Assembly (NCBI RefSeq): GCF_003224335.1
Contig: NZ_QKLF01000001.1
Span: forward strand, 434,001 to 498,000
Reading direction: 5' to 3'
Source: Curtobacterium sp. MCJR17_055
GTDB taxonomy: Bacteria; Actinomycetota; Actinomycetes; Actinomycetales; Microbacteriaceae
Length of the DNA: 64,000 nt
Shown here: positions 32,456-41,071 of the stretch, in pieces
Position numbering within the stretch: position 1 is the first letter of the stretch
How the letters are laid out: every line of letters begins with the position of its first letter
Translations under genes and position numbers: made by a program
Notes under the pieces: model-generated
What the model saw: the letters and a program-made list of their open reading frames with translations, nothing else
Databases searched by the model: none
Told to the model about the DNA's origin: nothing

Positions 32456-33283
32456 ATGCCCGAGGGTGACTCCGTCCACCGGCTCGCCGCCCGCCTGCGG
32501 CAGGTCGACGGGGCGCGCGTCGTCAGCGGCGAGCTGCGTGGCGGCGGGGCCGCGGGTCGACGTCTCGCCGGGCGTCGGGTCCTCGCGCACGCGACGCACG
32601 GCAAGCACCTGCTCACCCGGTTCGACGACGGGACGACCCTGCACACCCACATGCGCATGCAGGGCTCGTGGACCGTCACGTCCCCGGGTCGCCGGCTGCC
32701 TCCGACCGTGGCGCAGCGGGCTCGCGTGCGTCTCGGGCTCGAGGACGGCCGGGTCGTCTGGGGCATCGACCTCCCCGTGGTGGACCTGGTCGACACCGTG
32801 GACGAGCACGCGGTGGTCGGGCACCTCGGGCCGGACCTGCTGCACGAGGACTTCGACGCGGCCGAGGCCGTCCGGCGCCTGACCGCCGAGCCGGACGCCA
32901 CCGTCCGGAGCGTCCTGCTCGACCAGCGACGGGTGGCCGGACTCGGCAACCTCTGGGTGAACGAACTCGGCTTCGTCCGCGGCCTGCACCCCGACCGGCC
33001 CGTCGGGGACGTCGACGCCGATGCCCTGGTCGCGACGGCCCGGCGGATGCTGCACCACTCGGCGACCGTGCCGGAGGCGTACCAAGTCACCACGGGTCTG
33101 CTCCGACGGGGCGAACGGCACTGGGTGGTCGGCCGAGCCGGGCGGCGGTGTCTGCGCTGCGGCACGACGGTGGCCGCCCGGGACGACGTGGAGGTCGTCG
33201 GCTCGCCGGCCCGACGGCTCTGGTGGTGCCCGCGGTGTCAGCCGCCACCGAGCCCGTCCGGCCGACGACCCGCCGACCCCTGA
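32456..33283 (+). CDS. Fpg/Nei family DNA glycosylase/AP lyase
   Basis: 275 residues. The mature N-terminus is PEGDS, with catalytic Pro2 and Glu3 of the Nei branch. Lys50 (THGKHLL) matches the conserved beta-hairpin lysine, and GLGNLWVNEL carries the DNA-contacting Asn. A zinc finger closes the protein (CLRCGT and WWCPRC). The family removes oxidised bases and nicks the backbone. The PEGD start and lack of long insertions point to endonuclease VIII (Nei2-type) rather than Fpg. It is a single-gene unit with a TAGCGT hexamer six bases before the ATG. Confidence 0.92.
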   Translation: MPEGDSVHRLAARLRQVDGARVVSGELRGGGAAGRRLAGRRVLAHATHGKHLLTRFDDGTTLHTHMRMQGSWTVTSPGRRLPPTVAQRARVRLGLEDGRVVWGIDLPVVDLVDTVDEHAVVGHLGPDLLHEDFDAAEAVRRLTAEPDATVRSVLLDQRRVAGLGNLWVNELGFVRGLHPDRPVGDVDADALVATARRMLHHSATVPEAYQVTTGLLRRGERHWVVGRAGRRCLRCGTTVAARDDVEVVGSPARRLWWCPRCQPPPSPSGRRPADP

Positions 33284-33302
33284 CCGCTCCTCCTCGTGCG
33301 CC

Positions 33303-35183
33303 CTACCGCGTCGACCGGACGGTGCTCACCCGCAGGTGCTCGAACGTGCTCGTCGATCCGGCACCACCGAGCGAGATGAGCCCGATGCGCGGCGTCGACC
33401 CGAGGTCGGCCGTCCAGGTGCCACCCCGCGCAAAGTGGCGGCCGTCGATGCTCGTGTACGCCGTGTAGCGGTGCTCCCCGTCGACGACGCGGTGCACGAT
33501 CCGGAGCGTGGTGGCGTCCCCGACCGGCCCGACGACCATGTTGCCGTAGCTCGGCGCACCGTCCGGCTGACCGCTGACCTGCTTGCCGAACTCGGTCTGC
33601 CGGGTGTTGAAGATGGAGTTCGACACCAGTCGGACGTAGTTCCCGTCGTCGCCGTACACGACGAGTCCGCCCTGCCGGTAGTTGAAGGAGTCACCGGTCG
33701 CCGGGGTGTCCATCCGCACCCGGGTCTCCACGACGTAGTCCTCGGCGGGTGCCGCTTCGGTCAGCACCGAGGCGAGCGGCGTCTGCGGCGGGTGCAGGTC
33801 GGCGTCCTGGGTCTGCCAGCGGAAGGCGCCGCCGGAGACCCCGTACGTGGCACTGTCCGGCTGCCGGGTCCACGTGAGCGTCGGCGGCAGCGCGGTGCCG
33901 TCGAACCCGGTGGACAGTGACCGGATCGTCCGCGCCGGGACGTCGACCGGGGCGAGGCGCGGCCGGTACGCGGAGCGCTGCCCGGGCTGTGCCGCCGGGG
34001 CGGGCTCCACGGAGTCGGAGGGTCCTGCTCCCCCGCGCACCACGGGCCAGCCGCCGACCCAGTCGATCGGGTCGATGAGCGCCGGGCGCTTCGTGTACCC
34101 GGTCTGCCCGGCGTAGTACGGGTCGGTCCGGTCGACCGCGTGGTAGATCATCCAGTCCTGATCGGCGAAGTCGGTGACGACCGTGTTGTGGCCGGTGCCC
34201 ACCCAGCGGTTGCCGTTCTGCGCGAGGAGGGGCGAGCCTCCCACCCGGGTGTCCGTGATCGCGACGCCGTCGCGGTCGCGGAACGGCCCGAGCGGGCTCT
34301 TCGAGCGGGCGACGAAGACGCCGTACCCGGTGAGCGATCCGTTGCAGCAGTTCGTCGCGGAGCCCATGTAGTACCACCAGCCGCCGTGCCGCATCAGGTA
34401 CGACCCCTCGTACCGGTTGTCGATCGCGATCTGGCGTTCGGTCTCCGGACGCGAACGCAGGCCGTCGGCCGTGAGCTGCCGCACGTGCACGCCGCCGAAG
34501 TAGCTGCCGAAGTACAGGTAGGTCCGGCCGGAGTCGGTGATGACCTCGGGGTCGAACGACCACCGGAAGCCGTCACCGTTCGGCGCGGTCTGCGGCGCGA
34601 CGACGGGTCCGCCGGAGTCCGTCCACGGTCCGGTCGGGCTGCTGCTCGTCGCGACCCCGATCGCGGACCCGCCGCCGGTCGGACCGGTCGCCGAGGGGGT
34701 GTCCGACGCCGTGTAGTACAGGAACCAGGTCCCCGGCTTCCCCCGCGATCCAGCGCGGTACACGACGTCCGGGGCCCAGATGCCGTTCGCCTCGCCGACC
34801 CAGGCCGGCTTCGTGTCGAAGGCGTCGCCGACGTACGTCCAGTTCGTCAGGTCCGTCGACCGGTACGTCGGGACACTGTGCTGCACGAGTGCGCCGTCCG
34901 GGGTCGTCTCCGTCTCCGAGGTCGCGTCGGTCGTGCAGTACAGGTACCAGTTCCGGTCGCGCCCGACCCCGTGCAGGGCGGTCGGGTCGGCGCAGCTCGC
35001 GGCCGTCTCGCCGTCCGGGAGGCGCAGGGCCATCGGGTTCTGGTGCGTCGCCGCCGGGGCGTGGTGGCGGGCGGTGGCGGGTGGTGCGGGAGCGGCGGGT
35101 GGAGCGGCGGTCGCGGGCCCGGCCAGGGCCTGGGCCCCGACGATGGTCACGGCCGCGAGGGTGATCGCGATGGTTCGGCGCAC
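33303..35183 (-). CDS. Secreted family 43 glycoside hydrolase (arabinanase-like)
   Basis: 626 residues from the GTG at 35183, with GAGAGG eight bases upstream. The signal peptide ends near GPATAA. A five-bladed propeller of the GH43 type occupies about 60-380, with catalytic candidates Asp66 (SCADPTAL), Asp211 (SFDPEVI) and Glu259 (RYEGSYL). The paired NCC at 278-280 is unusual. A C-terminal lectin-like domain (about 430-626, EDYVVETRVRMDTPATGDSF) resembles the concanavalin-type domains attached to GH43 enzymes. It should act outside the cell on arabinan or arabinoxylan side chains. The divergent gene at 35351 is unrelated. Confidence 0.88.
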   Translation of the reverse strand: MRRTIAITLAAVTIVGAQALAGPATAAPPAAPAPPATARHHAPAATHQNPMALRLPDGETAASCADPTALHGVGRDRNWYLYCTTDATSETETTPDGALVQHSVPTYRSTDLTNWTYVGDAFDTKPAWVGEANGIWAPDVVYRAGSRGKPGTWFLYYTASDTPSATGPTGGGSAIGVATSSSPTGPWTDSGGPVVAPQTAPNGDGFRWSFDPEVITDSGRTYLYFGSYFGGVHVRQLTADGLRSRPETERQIAIDNRYEGSYLMRHGGWWYYMGSATNCCNGSLTGYGVFVARSKSPLGPFRDRDGVAITDTRVGGSPLLAQNGNRWVGTGHNTVVTDFADQDWMIYHAVDRTDPYYAGQTGYTKRPALIDPIDWVGGWPVVRGGAGPSDSVEPAPAAQPGQRSAYRPRLAPVDVPARTIRSLSTGFDGTALPPTLTWTRQPDSATYGVSGGAFRWQTQDADLHPPQTPLASVLTEAAPAEDYVVETRVRMDTPATGDSFNYRQGGLVVYGDDGNYVRLVSNSIFNTRQTEFGKQVSGQPDGAPSYGNMVVGPVGDATTLRIVHRVVDGEHRYTAYTSIDGRHFARGGTWTADLGSTPRIGLISLGGAGSTSTFEHLRVSTVRSTR

Positions 35184-35278
35184 GGGACAGCCTCTCGTCG
35201 TTGAGGAGGTGGTGTGCCCGCGAGCGTAGCCCTGCCACGGTCCTGTGGCCAGGGGTGCGTCGCCGTCGCCCCCGCGTC

Positions 35279-35324
35279 CCGGACGGGAGGCCCGGTGCCA
35301 GCTGGTGACGCGCCTCCAGTCCGG
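35279..35324. repeat. Degenerate GGGAGGCC hairpin in a divergent intergenic region
   Basis: CCGGACGGGAGGC at 35279-35291 pairs with 35312-35324 with one mismatch. Unlike its relatives it lies upstream of both flanking genes (GH43 on minus, DUF427 on plus), so it cannot be their terminator. It may be a remnant or have another role. Confidence 0.6.
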
Positions 35325-35338
35325 CGACCACCGGCGGG

Positions 35339-35344
35339 TACAAC
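35339..35344 (+). promoter_or_regulatory. Candidate -10 element (TACAAC) of a leaderless gene
   Basis: TACAAC ends six bases before the ATG of the DUF427 gene at 35351. A GGGAG lies between but is too close to the start to be a normal ribosome binding site. Confidence 0.45.
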
Positions 35345-35350
35345 GGGAGC

Positions 35351-35863
35351 ATGACGCGACGCAGCCCCGGCCACCCCGTTCCCGTGCAGCCCGGACCCGG
35401 TCAGGAGTCGGTCTGGGAGTACCCGCGGCCACCGCGCGTCGAGCGCACCGGCGCCCGTGTCGTCGTGCGCCTGGGCGGGCAGGTCATCGCCGACACCACG
35501 GCGGCCCTCCGCGTCCTCGAGACGAGCCACCCGCCGGTCTACTACCTGCCGATCGCGGACTTCGCCCCCGGCGCGCTCGTGCCGACGAGTGGCTCGAGCA
35601 TGTGCGAGTTCAAGGGCAGTGCGACGTACTTCGACGTGCACGGCGGCGACGAGGTCGTGCCGCGGGGTGCCTGGACGTACCGGTCCCCGTGGCAGGGGTA
35701 CGGCGAGCTGCGTGACCACGTCGCCGTCTACCCGTCGCGGATGGACTCGTGCGAGGTCGCCGGCGAACGCGTGCAGGCGCAGGCGGGCGACTTCTACGGC
35801 GGCTGGATCACCGCGGACATCGTCGGGCCGTTCAAGGGCGAACCCGGGACGCTCGGGTGGTGA
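35351..35863 (+). CDS. DUF427 domain protein
   Basis: 170 residues. The central region (RVVVRLGGQVIADTTAALRV to the CEFKGSATYFDV segment) and AWTYRSPWQGYGELRDHVAV match the DUF427 fold, a small beta-rich domain of unknown activity common in actinobacteria. The conserved CEWKG-like motif reads CEFKG. The C-terminus ends GWITADIVGPFKGEPGTLGW. The stop overlaps the start of the next gene. No operonic partner gives a functional clue. Confidence 0.88.
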   Translation: MTRRSPGHPVPVQPGPGQESVWEYPRPPRVERTGARVVVRLGGQVIADTTAALRVLETSHPPVYYLPIADFAPGALVPTSGSSMCEFKGSATYFDVHGGDEVVPRGAWTYRSPWQGYGELRDHVAVYPSRMDSCEVAGERVQAQAGDFYGGWITADIVGPFKGEPGTLGW

Positions 35864-36177
35864 CACCGGCTCCGTCGCCCTCGGGCACCACCCGCCGCCG
35901 GGTCGAACTCCGACTGCGCAAGCCCTGGTTCGCCTGGGGCGCGCGACCGACCGTCACCGTCGACGGCGTCGGGCACCCCGCGCAGTGGGGCTCCGGCACC
36001 TGGGTGCTGCCGGACGAGGGCGTCGTCGAGTTCGGCGTGTACTGCATCAACCGGGGTTGGCGGTTCGGCGCGGCCGCGGTGCGGGTCGATGCCGCCACGG
36101 CGACCGGCGGCCGGATCGACTACCGCGCCGGGGTGGTGCCGATCGGGCCGGGGAGGCTCGAGGTCGTCCGGAGCTGA
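35860..36177 (+). CDS. Hypothetical protein coupled to the DUF427 gene
   Basis: 105 residues from the GTG at 35860, overlapping the DUF427 stop as GTGA; a GTG three bases earlier is also possible. The sequence RRRVELRLRKPWFAWGARPT followed by alternating hydrophobic residues suggests a beta-sandwich. It has an isolated cysteine and many aromatic residues (WFAWG, WGSGTWVL). No family is recognised. The coupling suggests it works with the DUF427 protein. Confidence 0.65.
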   Translation: MTPAPSPSGTTRRRVELRLRKPWFAWGARPTVTVDGVGHPAQWGSGTWVLPDEGVVEFGVYCINRGWRFGAAAVRVDAATATGGRIDYRAGVVPIGPGRLEVVRS

Positions 36178-36248
36178 GGCGTCGGCGCGGACGGTGCCGC
36201 TCGCGCAGGTCCCCTTCCGGCCCCTCGGACTGGGGCGACTCCGAGCCG

Positions 36249-36278
36249 TTGACCGGTGACGTCGACGCTCCGTAGCGT
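36249..36278 (+). promoter_or_regulatory. Sigma-70-type promoter (TTGACC-N18-TAGCGT)
   Basis: TTGACC at 36249-36254 and TAGCGT at 36273-36278 are separated by 18 bases. The expected start lies about 20 bases before the ATG at 36305, and GGAGGA sits in that leader. Confidence 0.6.
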
Positions 36279-36304
36279 TGCCCGGACACGACCGGAGGAT
36301 CTCG

Positions 36305-38020
36305 ATGCGCGCCGTCAGCAGCACCGTCACCACGACCGTCCGACTGGCCGCGGCGGTGCTCGCGGTCGTCCTGCTCGCCGCCCTGCTCGTGGCGCTGCGG
36401 ACACCGGCCGCCAGCGCCGCACCGTCCGTCCTGTCGACCGGGCGGCCGGCCGTCGCGTCGTCGACCGACTCGAGTTCGCGGTCGGCCGCGAAGGCGGTGG
36501 ACGGGAACACCGCGACACGGTGGGCGAGTGCGCGGACCGACGCGCAGTGGTTGCGCGTCGACCTGGGCCGCACGGCGACGATCTCGAGCATCACCCTGCG
36601 GTGGGAGGTCGCGTACGCGAAGGCCTACAAGCTGCAGGTGTCGGCCGACGCGAAGACCTGGACCACCGTCTCGAACGTGACCGCCGGCAAGGGCGGGGTC
36701 GTCCGGAAGGCCGTGTCCGGGACGGGCCGGTACGTCCGGATGCTCGGCGTGCAGCGCGGCACCGTCCACGGCTACTCGCTGTGGGAGTTCCAGGTGACGG
36801 GGACCCCGGTGACGCCGACCACGCCGGCACCGTCCCCAGCCGCGGGGGTGCGGGTCACCGGCTCGCAGGGGAAGTGGCAGCTGACCGTGGACGGCAAGCC
36901 CTGGCTCGTCAAGGGCGTGACGTACGGTCCCCCGGCCGCCGAGGCGTCGTCGTACATGGCGGACATCGCCGGCATGGGCGTGAACACGGTCCGGACGTGG
37001 GGCACCGACGCGTCCTCCCGTCAGCTGTTCGACGCCGCCCAGGCACACGGCATCCGCGTCGTCGCCGGCCTCTGGTTGAACCAGGACGTCGACTACGTGA
37101 ACGACTCCGCGTACAAGTCGAACACGCTCGCGAGCATCACGAAGACCGTCACGAGCTACCGCGACCACCGCGGACTCCTCATGTGGGACGTCGGCAACGA
37201 GGTCATGCTCGGCCAGGGCGAGGCGCAGCGCGTCGCCTACGCAAAGTACGTCGAACAGGTCGCGAAGGCGATCCATGCCGCGGACCCGGCGCACCCCGTG
37301 ACGTCGACCGACGCGACGACCGAGGCCTGGGACTTCTACCGGCAGTACACCCCGAGCCTCGACCTCTACGCGGTGAACACCTACGGCGGCATCGGCTGGG
37401 TGCAGCAGAAGTGGCGGGACGGCGGCTACACGAAGCCGTACCTGGTCACCGAGACCGGGCCGGCCGGGTCGTGGGAGGTCCCCGCGGACGCGAACGGTGT
37501 CCCGCAGCAGCCGAGCGACACCACAGCAGCGCGCTCGTACACCGACGCGTGGAAGGCCGTGACCGCCGCTCCCGGGGTCGCCCTCGGCGCCACGATGTTC
37601 CACTACGGCGTGGAGGACGACGAGCAGGGCGTCTGGCTGAACCTCCGCACCGGCGGCCTCAAGCGCCTGTCGTACTACGCGGTGCAGCAGGCCTACGGCG
37701 GGCCGGTGACCGGCAACCGGCCGCCCGTCATCCAGCGCATCGCCGCCTCGCCCTCGACGGGTGTCGCACCCGGGTCGACGGTGACCGTGACCGCTCCGGC
37801 GGTCGACCCGGACGGCGACAACCTGACCTACCGGGTGTCGGTGACGAGCCGGTGGATCGACGGCAACGGGGCGCTCCGGCCGACGCCGGTGACGACCACG
37901 GGCGACGGGACGCTGCGCATCACGGCACCGACGACTGCCGGCAACTGGAAGCTCGCGGTGTACGCGATGGACGGGCACGGCAACGCGGGCATCGAGACCG
38001 TGACGGTGCGGGTGCGCTGA
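36305..38020 (+). CDS. Secreted CBM32/TIM-barrel glycoside hydrolase-like protein
   Basis: 571 residues, ATG preceded by GGAGGA. A signal peptide runs to about 39 (ends ASAA). Residues 40-165 form an F5/8 type C (CBM32) carbohydrate-binding domain (AVDGNTATRWAS, RYVRMLGVQR). Residues 182-480 form a TIM barrel related to GH2/GH5 proteins, with likely acid/base Glu299 in WDVGNEVM and nucleophile Glu383 in LVTETGPAGS. An Ig-like domain follows (PVIQRIAASPSTGVAPGSTV to the end). It should bind and perhaps cleave a beta-linked polysaccharide outside the cell. The exact family is uncertain. Confidence 0.85.
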   Translation: MRAVSSTVTTTVRLAAAVLAVVLLAALLVALRTPAASAAPSVLSTGRPAVASSTDSSSRSAAKAVDGNTATRWASARTDAQWLRVDLGRTATISSITLRWEVAYAKAYKLQVSADAKTWTTVSNVTAGKGGVVRKAVSGTGRYVRMLGVQRGTVHGYSLWEFQVTGTPVTPTTPAPSPAAGVRVTGSQGKWQLTVDGKPWLVKGVTYGPPAAEASSYMADIAGMGVNTVRTWGTDASSRQLFDAAQAHGIRVVAGLWLNQDVDYVNDSAYKSNTLASITKTVTSYRDHRGLLMWDVGNEVMLGQGEAQRVAYAKYVEQVAKAIHAADPAHPVTSTDATTEAWDFYRQYTPSLDLYAVNTYGGIGWVQQKWRDGGYTKPYLVTETGPAGSWEVPADANGVPQQPSDTTAARSYTDAWKAVTAAPGVALGATMFHYGVEDDEQGVWLNLRTGGLKRLSYYAVQQAYGGPVTGNRPPVIQRIAASPSTGVAPGSTVTVTAPAVDPDGDNLTYRVSVTSRWIDGNGALRPTPVTTTGDGTLRITAPTTAGNWKLAVYAMDGHGNAGIETVTVRVR

Positions 38021-38088
38021 GCCTGGGCAGGCGGGAGGACGTCGGCGGCTGGACAGTCGATCGAACGGTTCATCCTGCCGATGCCGTG

Positions 38089-38094
38089 CAGGAT
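38089..38094 (+). promoter_or_regulatory. Candidate -10 element (CAGGAT) of a leaderless gene
   Basis: CAGGAT ends seven bases before the GTG at 38102. It supports that start over the ATGs at 38081 and 38093. Confidence 0.35.
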
Positions 38095-38101
38095 GGTGGA
38101 C

Positions 38102-38416
38102 GTGCAGGCGAACATCGCGAGGGTGACGATCGACGGCCGGGAACAGGATCGCGACGCCGACCTCGATCACCATCAACGGTTCGAGGTCGAGACGGACGCC
38201 GGACACCACTACGTCGTGACGCGCGACGGGTCTCCGAGCGGCTCACCGTCGGAGTGGGACGTGACTCGAGCGGACGGGAGTCCCGTGGGTCACGTGCACG
38301 GGTCTGGGTGGGCCGGGGCGGGCGACCGGGCCTACCGCTACAAGCGGACTGGTGCCTGGTTCTCCGGGGGACAGCAGCACGACCTGTGGAACGCGGTGCA
38401 GTCGCTCCTGGAGTGA
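38102..38416 (+). CDS. Small hypothetical protein, about 104 residues
   Basis: From the GTG at 38102 the product begins VQANIARVTIDGREQDRDAD and ends HDLWNAVQSLLE. Alternative in-frame ATGs at 38081 and 38093 would add up to seven residues. It is rich in His, Asp and Gly, with HYVVTRDGSPSGSPSEWDV and GDRAYRYKRTGAWFSGGQQH. No signal or membrane segment is seen. I do not recognise the family. It stands between the secreted glycosidase and a cold-shock-like gene. Confidence 0.65.
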   Translation: MQANIARVTIDGREQDRDADLDHHQRFEVETDAGHHYVVTRDGSPSGSPSEWDVTRADGSPVGHVHGSGWAGAGDRAYRYKRTGAWFSGGQQHDLWNAVQSLLE

Positions 38417-38457
38417 CCGCACCGATCCAGGATCGACTGTCGAACGACGTCGCGCGG

Positions 38458-38463
38458 TAGCGT
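38458..38463 (+). promoter_or_regulatory. Candidate -10 element (TAGCGT) of a leaderless gene
   Basis: TAGCGT ends six bases before the GTG at 38470, with no ribosome binding site. Confidence 0.5.
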
Positions 38464-38469
38464 GCGCTG

Positions 38470-38694
38470 GTGCAGATCGTCGATGGCGTGTGTGTCTGGT
38501 GGAGTGACGAGGACGGGTGGGGCGCTCTCCGTTCGGCCGAGGTCGAGTCGGAGGTGTTCGCGCACTTCGCAGACGTGGACATGACCGGCTACCACACGCT
38601 TCGAGCTGGACAGCGTGTCCGGTTCGAGGTGGAGCCCTACCCGCGAGGGCAGGACGGCTACTTCTTCCGCGCTCACAACGTCACGATCATCTGA
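38470..38694 (+). CDS. Divergent cold-shock-domain-like small protein
   Basis: 74 residues. The pattern GWGALRSAEVESEVFAHFAD followed by DMTGYHTLRAGQRVRFEVEP and GYFFRAHNVTII matches the five-stranded cold shock domain: a G-x-G start, the VFAHFAD (VFVHFS) second RNA-binding motif, LRAGQRVRFEVE, and a final A-x-NV-x-I strand. The first motif (usually KGFGFI) is changed to GWGAL, which would alter nucleic acid binding. The start is GTG with a TAGCGT hexamer six bases upstream and no ribosome binding site. Confidence 0.72.
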   Translation: MQIVDGVCVWWSDEDGWGALRSAEVESEVFAHFADVDMTGYHTLRAGQRVRFEVEPYPRGQDGYFFRAHNVTII

Positions 38695-38723
38695 CAGCCA
38701 GCCACCGCTCAGTCCGTGAAGCA

Positions 38724-38755
38724 GCTCCCGATCGGGGGTCGTCTCGATCGGGAGC
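38724..38755 (+). terminator. 11-bp hairpin after the cold-shock-like gene
   Basis: GCTCCCGATCG at 38724-38734 pairs perfectly with 38745-38755 around a 10-base loop. It lies 30 bases past the stop. The remaining gap to the VOC gene at 38925 shows nothing I can name. Confidence 0.65.
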
Positions 38756-38924
38756 GGTGCGGTAGTCGAACGGTGGCCGAAACGAGCGATGTAGCTACCG
38801 GCCGGTGCAACAGGCACGCGTCATGAGAACCCATTGATCGAGGGCGCACGTCAGAACGACCGTCTGGTTGCGTTCCGTCAGTCGCACGAAGGTTCCCTCA
38901 CTGCGGTTGCCTGCACCTCTGCGC

Positions 38925-39299
38925 CTAGTCGGTGGTCGGCCTGCTGAACAGGTTGACGACGTTGCCGTCGGGATCACGGACCAGTGCGGAGCGGTTGCCC
39001 CAGGGCATCGTGGTCGGTTCGAGGACGACGTCCTCGCTCGTGGGCCCGAGCTCGGCGAAAGCGCCGTCGACGTCAGCGACTTCGAACTCGATGAACACCG
39101 ATCGGTTCGTCGCAGGAGTGAGAGCGCCGCTGAGCACGGCGACGGTCGCGGTGCTCGCGATCGCGAGGCTCGCGCCGGGGCCGACGAACTGCGCGAAGAC
39201 CGGGGCGGGGCGCTCGGCCTGCTGGCCGGTGACCCGCTCGTAGAACGCGACGAGACCGTCGAGGTCGTCGGTGACGATGCGGATGGATGCGAACGACAT
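38925..39299 (-). CDS. VOC (glyoxalase/bleomycin resistance) superfamily protein
   Basis: 124 residues with AAGGAG before the ATG. It has two beta-alpha-beta-beta-beta units: the first begins FASIRIVTDDLDGLVAFYER, the second RSVFIEFEVADVDGAFAELG and ends WGNRSALVRDPDGNVVNLFS. The terminal DPDGN motif and spacing are typical of the single-domain VOC family, which includes metal-dependent lyases and drug-binding resistance proteins. The usual metal ligands are only partly evident, so the activity is unclear. The WYL regulator lies upstream on the same strand. Confidence 0.9.
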   Translation of the reverse strand: MSFASIRIVTDDLDGLVAFYERVTGQQAERPAPVFAQFVGPGASLAIASTATVAVLSGALTPATNRSVFIEFEVADVDGAFAELGPTSEDVVLEPTTMPWGNRSALVRDPDGNVVNLFSRPTTD

Positions 39300-39397
39300 G
39301 GGGCTCCTTCAGAGGCGCTGGTGAGGTTGGAGCATCAGCATCACGGGTCGTCGCGACACCGTCCTGTCGGTGTTCCGCGGAAGACGTCGGCTGCCGA

Positions 39398-40093
39398 TCA
39401 GTCGTCGACGACCGAGCGGAGTCCTCCGTACTGGATCGCGAGGTCCTCAGCGCGGAGCGCCCGCGTCGGGGGCCGCTCGTCGGTGACGCGGACCGAGAGC
39501 ATGCGGTCTCCACGGAACGCCCGCACGCCGTCGCGCAGCCGGCACCAGGCGATCAGGTACCACTGCCCGTCCTTCTCGATCGACCCCAACGGTTCGACGT
39601 CACGCACGGACTCCGCACCGCCGGCGTCCTGGTAGCGCAGCTGCACGACGCGATCCGCACGGAGCGCCTCGGCGAACTCGGTCGGCACGACCGCGTCGTC
39701 CTCGCTCTCCAGGAAGTGCATCCGGGATGCGAAGGCGGTGGCACGTGCGGCGTCCCGGTCCGGCATGACCGCGAGCATCTTCCGGGCGGCGGTCTGTGCG
39801 GCCTGCCGGAACGGGCTGTGGCGGAGCGAGCCGAGCCCGATCAGCACCGCGAGGGCTTCGTCCAGCGTGAACCCCGCCGGGCCGAGCGTTGCTGACGCGT
39901 CGATGACGTACCCACCGGTCCGGCCGGGCTCCGCCCAGATCGGCAGGCCCGACTGCTGCAACGCAGCGAGGTCCCGCTCGATCGTCCGCACGGACACCTC
40001 GAAGCGTTCTGCGAGACGACGCGCGCTCCGCGGACGCGGCGACACGGCCCGCAGTTCTTCCACGAGGCCGTAGAGACGATCGGTCCGGTTCAC
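39398..40093 (-). CDS. WYL domain transcriptional regulator (YafY/DeoR-like HTH)
   Basis: 231 residues from the GTG at 40093. An N-terminal HTH_11 helix-turn-helix (SARRLAERFEVSVRTIERDL followed by AALQQSGLPIWAEPG) is followed by a WYL domain (QLRYQDAGGAESVRDVEPLG, then GQWYLIAWCRLRDGVRAFRG) and a short WCX-type tail. Such regulators sense nucleic acids or metabolites. No ribosome binding site is seen; GATGAT lies six bases before the start. A GTG at 40111 is an alternative. The next gene on the strand is the VOC protein at 38925, a plausible target. Confidence 0.88.
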   Translation of the reverse strand: MNRTDRLYGLVEELRAVSPRPRSARRLAERFEVSVRTIERDLAALQQSGLPIWAEPGRTGGYVIDASATLGPAGFTLDEALAVLIGLGSLRHSPFRQAAQTAARKMLAVMPDRDAARATAFASRMHFLESEDDAVVPTEFAEALRADRVVQLRYQDAGGAESVRDVEPLGSIEKDGQWYLIAWCRLRDGVRAFRGDRMLSVRVTDERPPTRALRAEDLAIQYGGLRSVVDD

Positions 40094-40099
40094 CGACCC

Positions 40100-40105
40100 A
40101 TCATC
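40100..40105 (-). promoter_or_regulatory. Candidate -10 hexamer (GATGAT) of a leaderless gene
   Basis: GATGAT on the minus strand ends six bases before the GTG at 40093. Same hexamer and spacing as at 24500. Confidence 0.3.
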
Positions 40106-40285
40106 CGACACATCGCATCTGCCGCGCGTCGCACGACCACACCGTTCTGGTGAGCAGGTCTCCACCCGGCTGGACGCACGGCGGCCGGGCGCTGCACGTC
40201 GCCCGCGACGGCAGCGCGGAGTCGGGAGATCGCCGACCACTGCCCGACACGTCGGCGGTGCTCGTCGACGCCCGGGCACACTGCC

Positions 40286-41071
40286 TCAGCGCGGCAGCCG
40301 CGGCACCGCGTCGAGCAGCGCCCGCGTGTAGTCCGACCGCGGCGACGCCAGGACCGCACCCGTGTCGCCCTGCTCCTCGACCCGACCGCCGCGGAGGACC
40401 ACGGTCGCCGCGCAGAGGCGTGCGACCACCGCGAGGTCGTGCGAGACGAGCACGATCGTCATGCCGTGCTCCTCGGCGAGCCGCTCGAACAGCTCGAGGA
40501 CGGCGACCCGGGTCGTCAGGTCGAGCGCGCTCACCGGCTCGTCGGCCACCAGCACCCGGGGACCGGACACCACGGCGCGGGCGATCGCGATGCGCTGCCG
40601 CTGTCCGCCCGAGAACTCGTGCGGGTACCGACGACCGGCATCGGCACCGAGCCCGACGTCCCGCAGCGCGGCGGCGACACGGTCGGACGCCTCCGACCCG
40701 GACGCCACCCCGAGGGAACGCAGCGGCTCCCCCACGATGCGGTCGATGCGTTGGCGGGGGTCGAGCGACGAGTACGGGTCCTGGAACACCGGCTGCACGG
40801 CGGTGCGGAACCGACGGAGTGCGGCCCGGTCGCCGAGGTCGAGGGGCGCGCCGTCGAACGACACGGAGCCGCTGTCCGGCGCCGCGAGCCCGAGGAGCAT
40901 CCGGAGCACGGTGGTCTTGCCAGCGCCGGACTCCCCCACGATGCCGAGGTGCTCACCGGGCTGCACGGCGAACGAGACGCCGTCGAGCGCCAGGCCCGTG
41001 CCCCCCGTGCGGCGCGTGCCACGGCCGGGGTACCGGAACGTCACGTCCGACAGCTCGAGCAGCGCGGTCAT
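40286..41071 (-). CDS. Peptide-type ABC importer ATPase (OppF/DppF-like)
   Basis: 261 residues. Walker A GESGAGKTT, the Q-loop region FQDPYSSLDPRQ, the signature SGGQRQRIAIARA, Walker B VLVADEPVSALD and the switch HDL are present. The motif QDPYSSLDP is typical of oligopeptide/dipeptide importer ATPases. It is the last gene of a six-gene minus-strand run and overlaps the other ATPase gene by four bases. Together with 41068, 41877, 42809 and 43805 it makes a complete importer. The substrate could be a peptide, nickel or a glycoside. Confidence 0.92.
   Translation of the reverse strand: MTALLELSDVTFRYPGRGTRRTGGTGLALDGVSFAVQPGEHLGIVGESGAGKTTVLRMLLGLAAPDSGSVSFDGAPLDLGDRAALRRFRTAVQPVFQDPYSSLDPRQRIDRIVGEPLRSLGVASGSEASDRVAAALRDVGLGADAGRRYPHEFSGGQRQRIAIARAVVSGPRVLVADEPVSALDLTTRVAVLELFERLAEEHGMTIVLVSHDLAVVARLCAATVVLRGGRVEEQGDTGAVLASPRSDYTRALLDAVPRLPR

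Noticed and set aside
35860..36594. Minus-strand frame of 266 codons opposite the DUF427-linked gene
   Set aside because: The plus-strand gene is coupled by GTGA to DUF427 and has normal composition. The antisense product has no domain.
38795..38977. Short minus-strand open frame between cold-shock-like and VOC genes
   Set aside because: It overlaps the end of the VOC gene, has no ribosome binding site, and its composition is unlike the neighbours.
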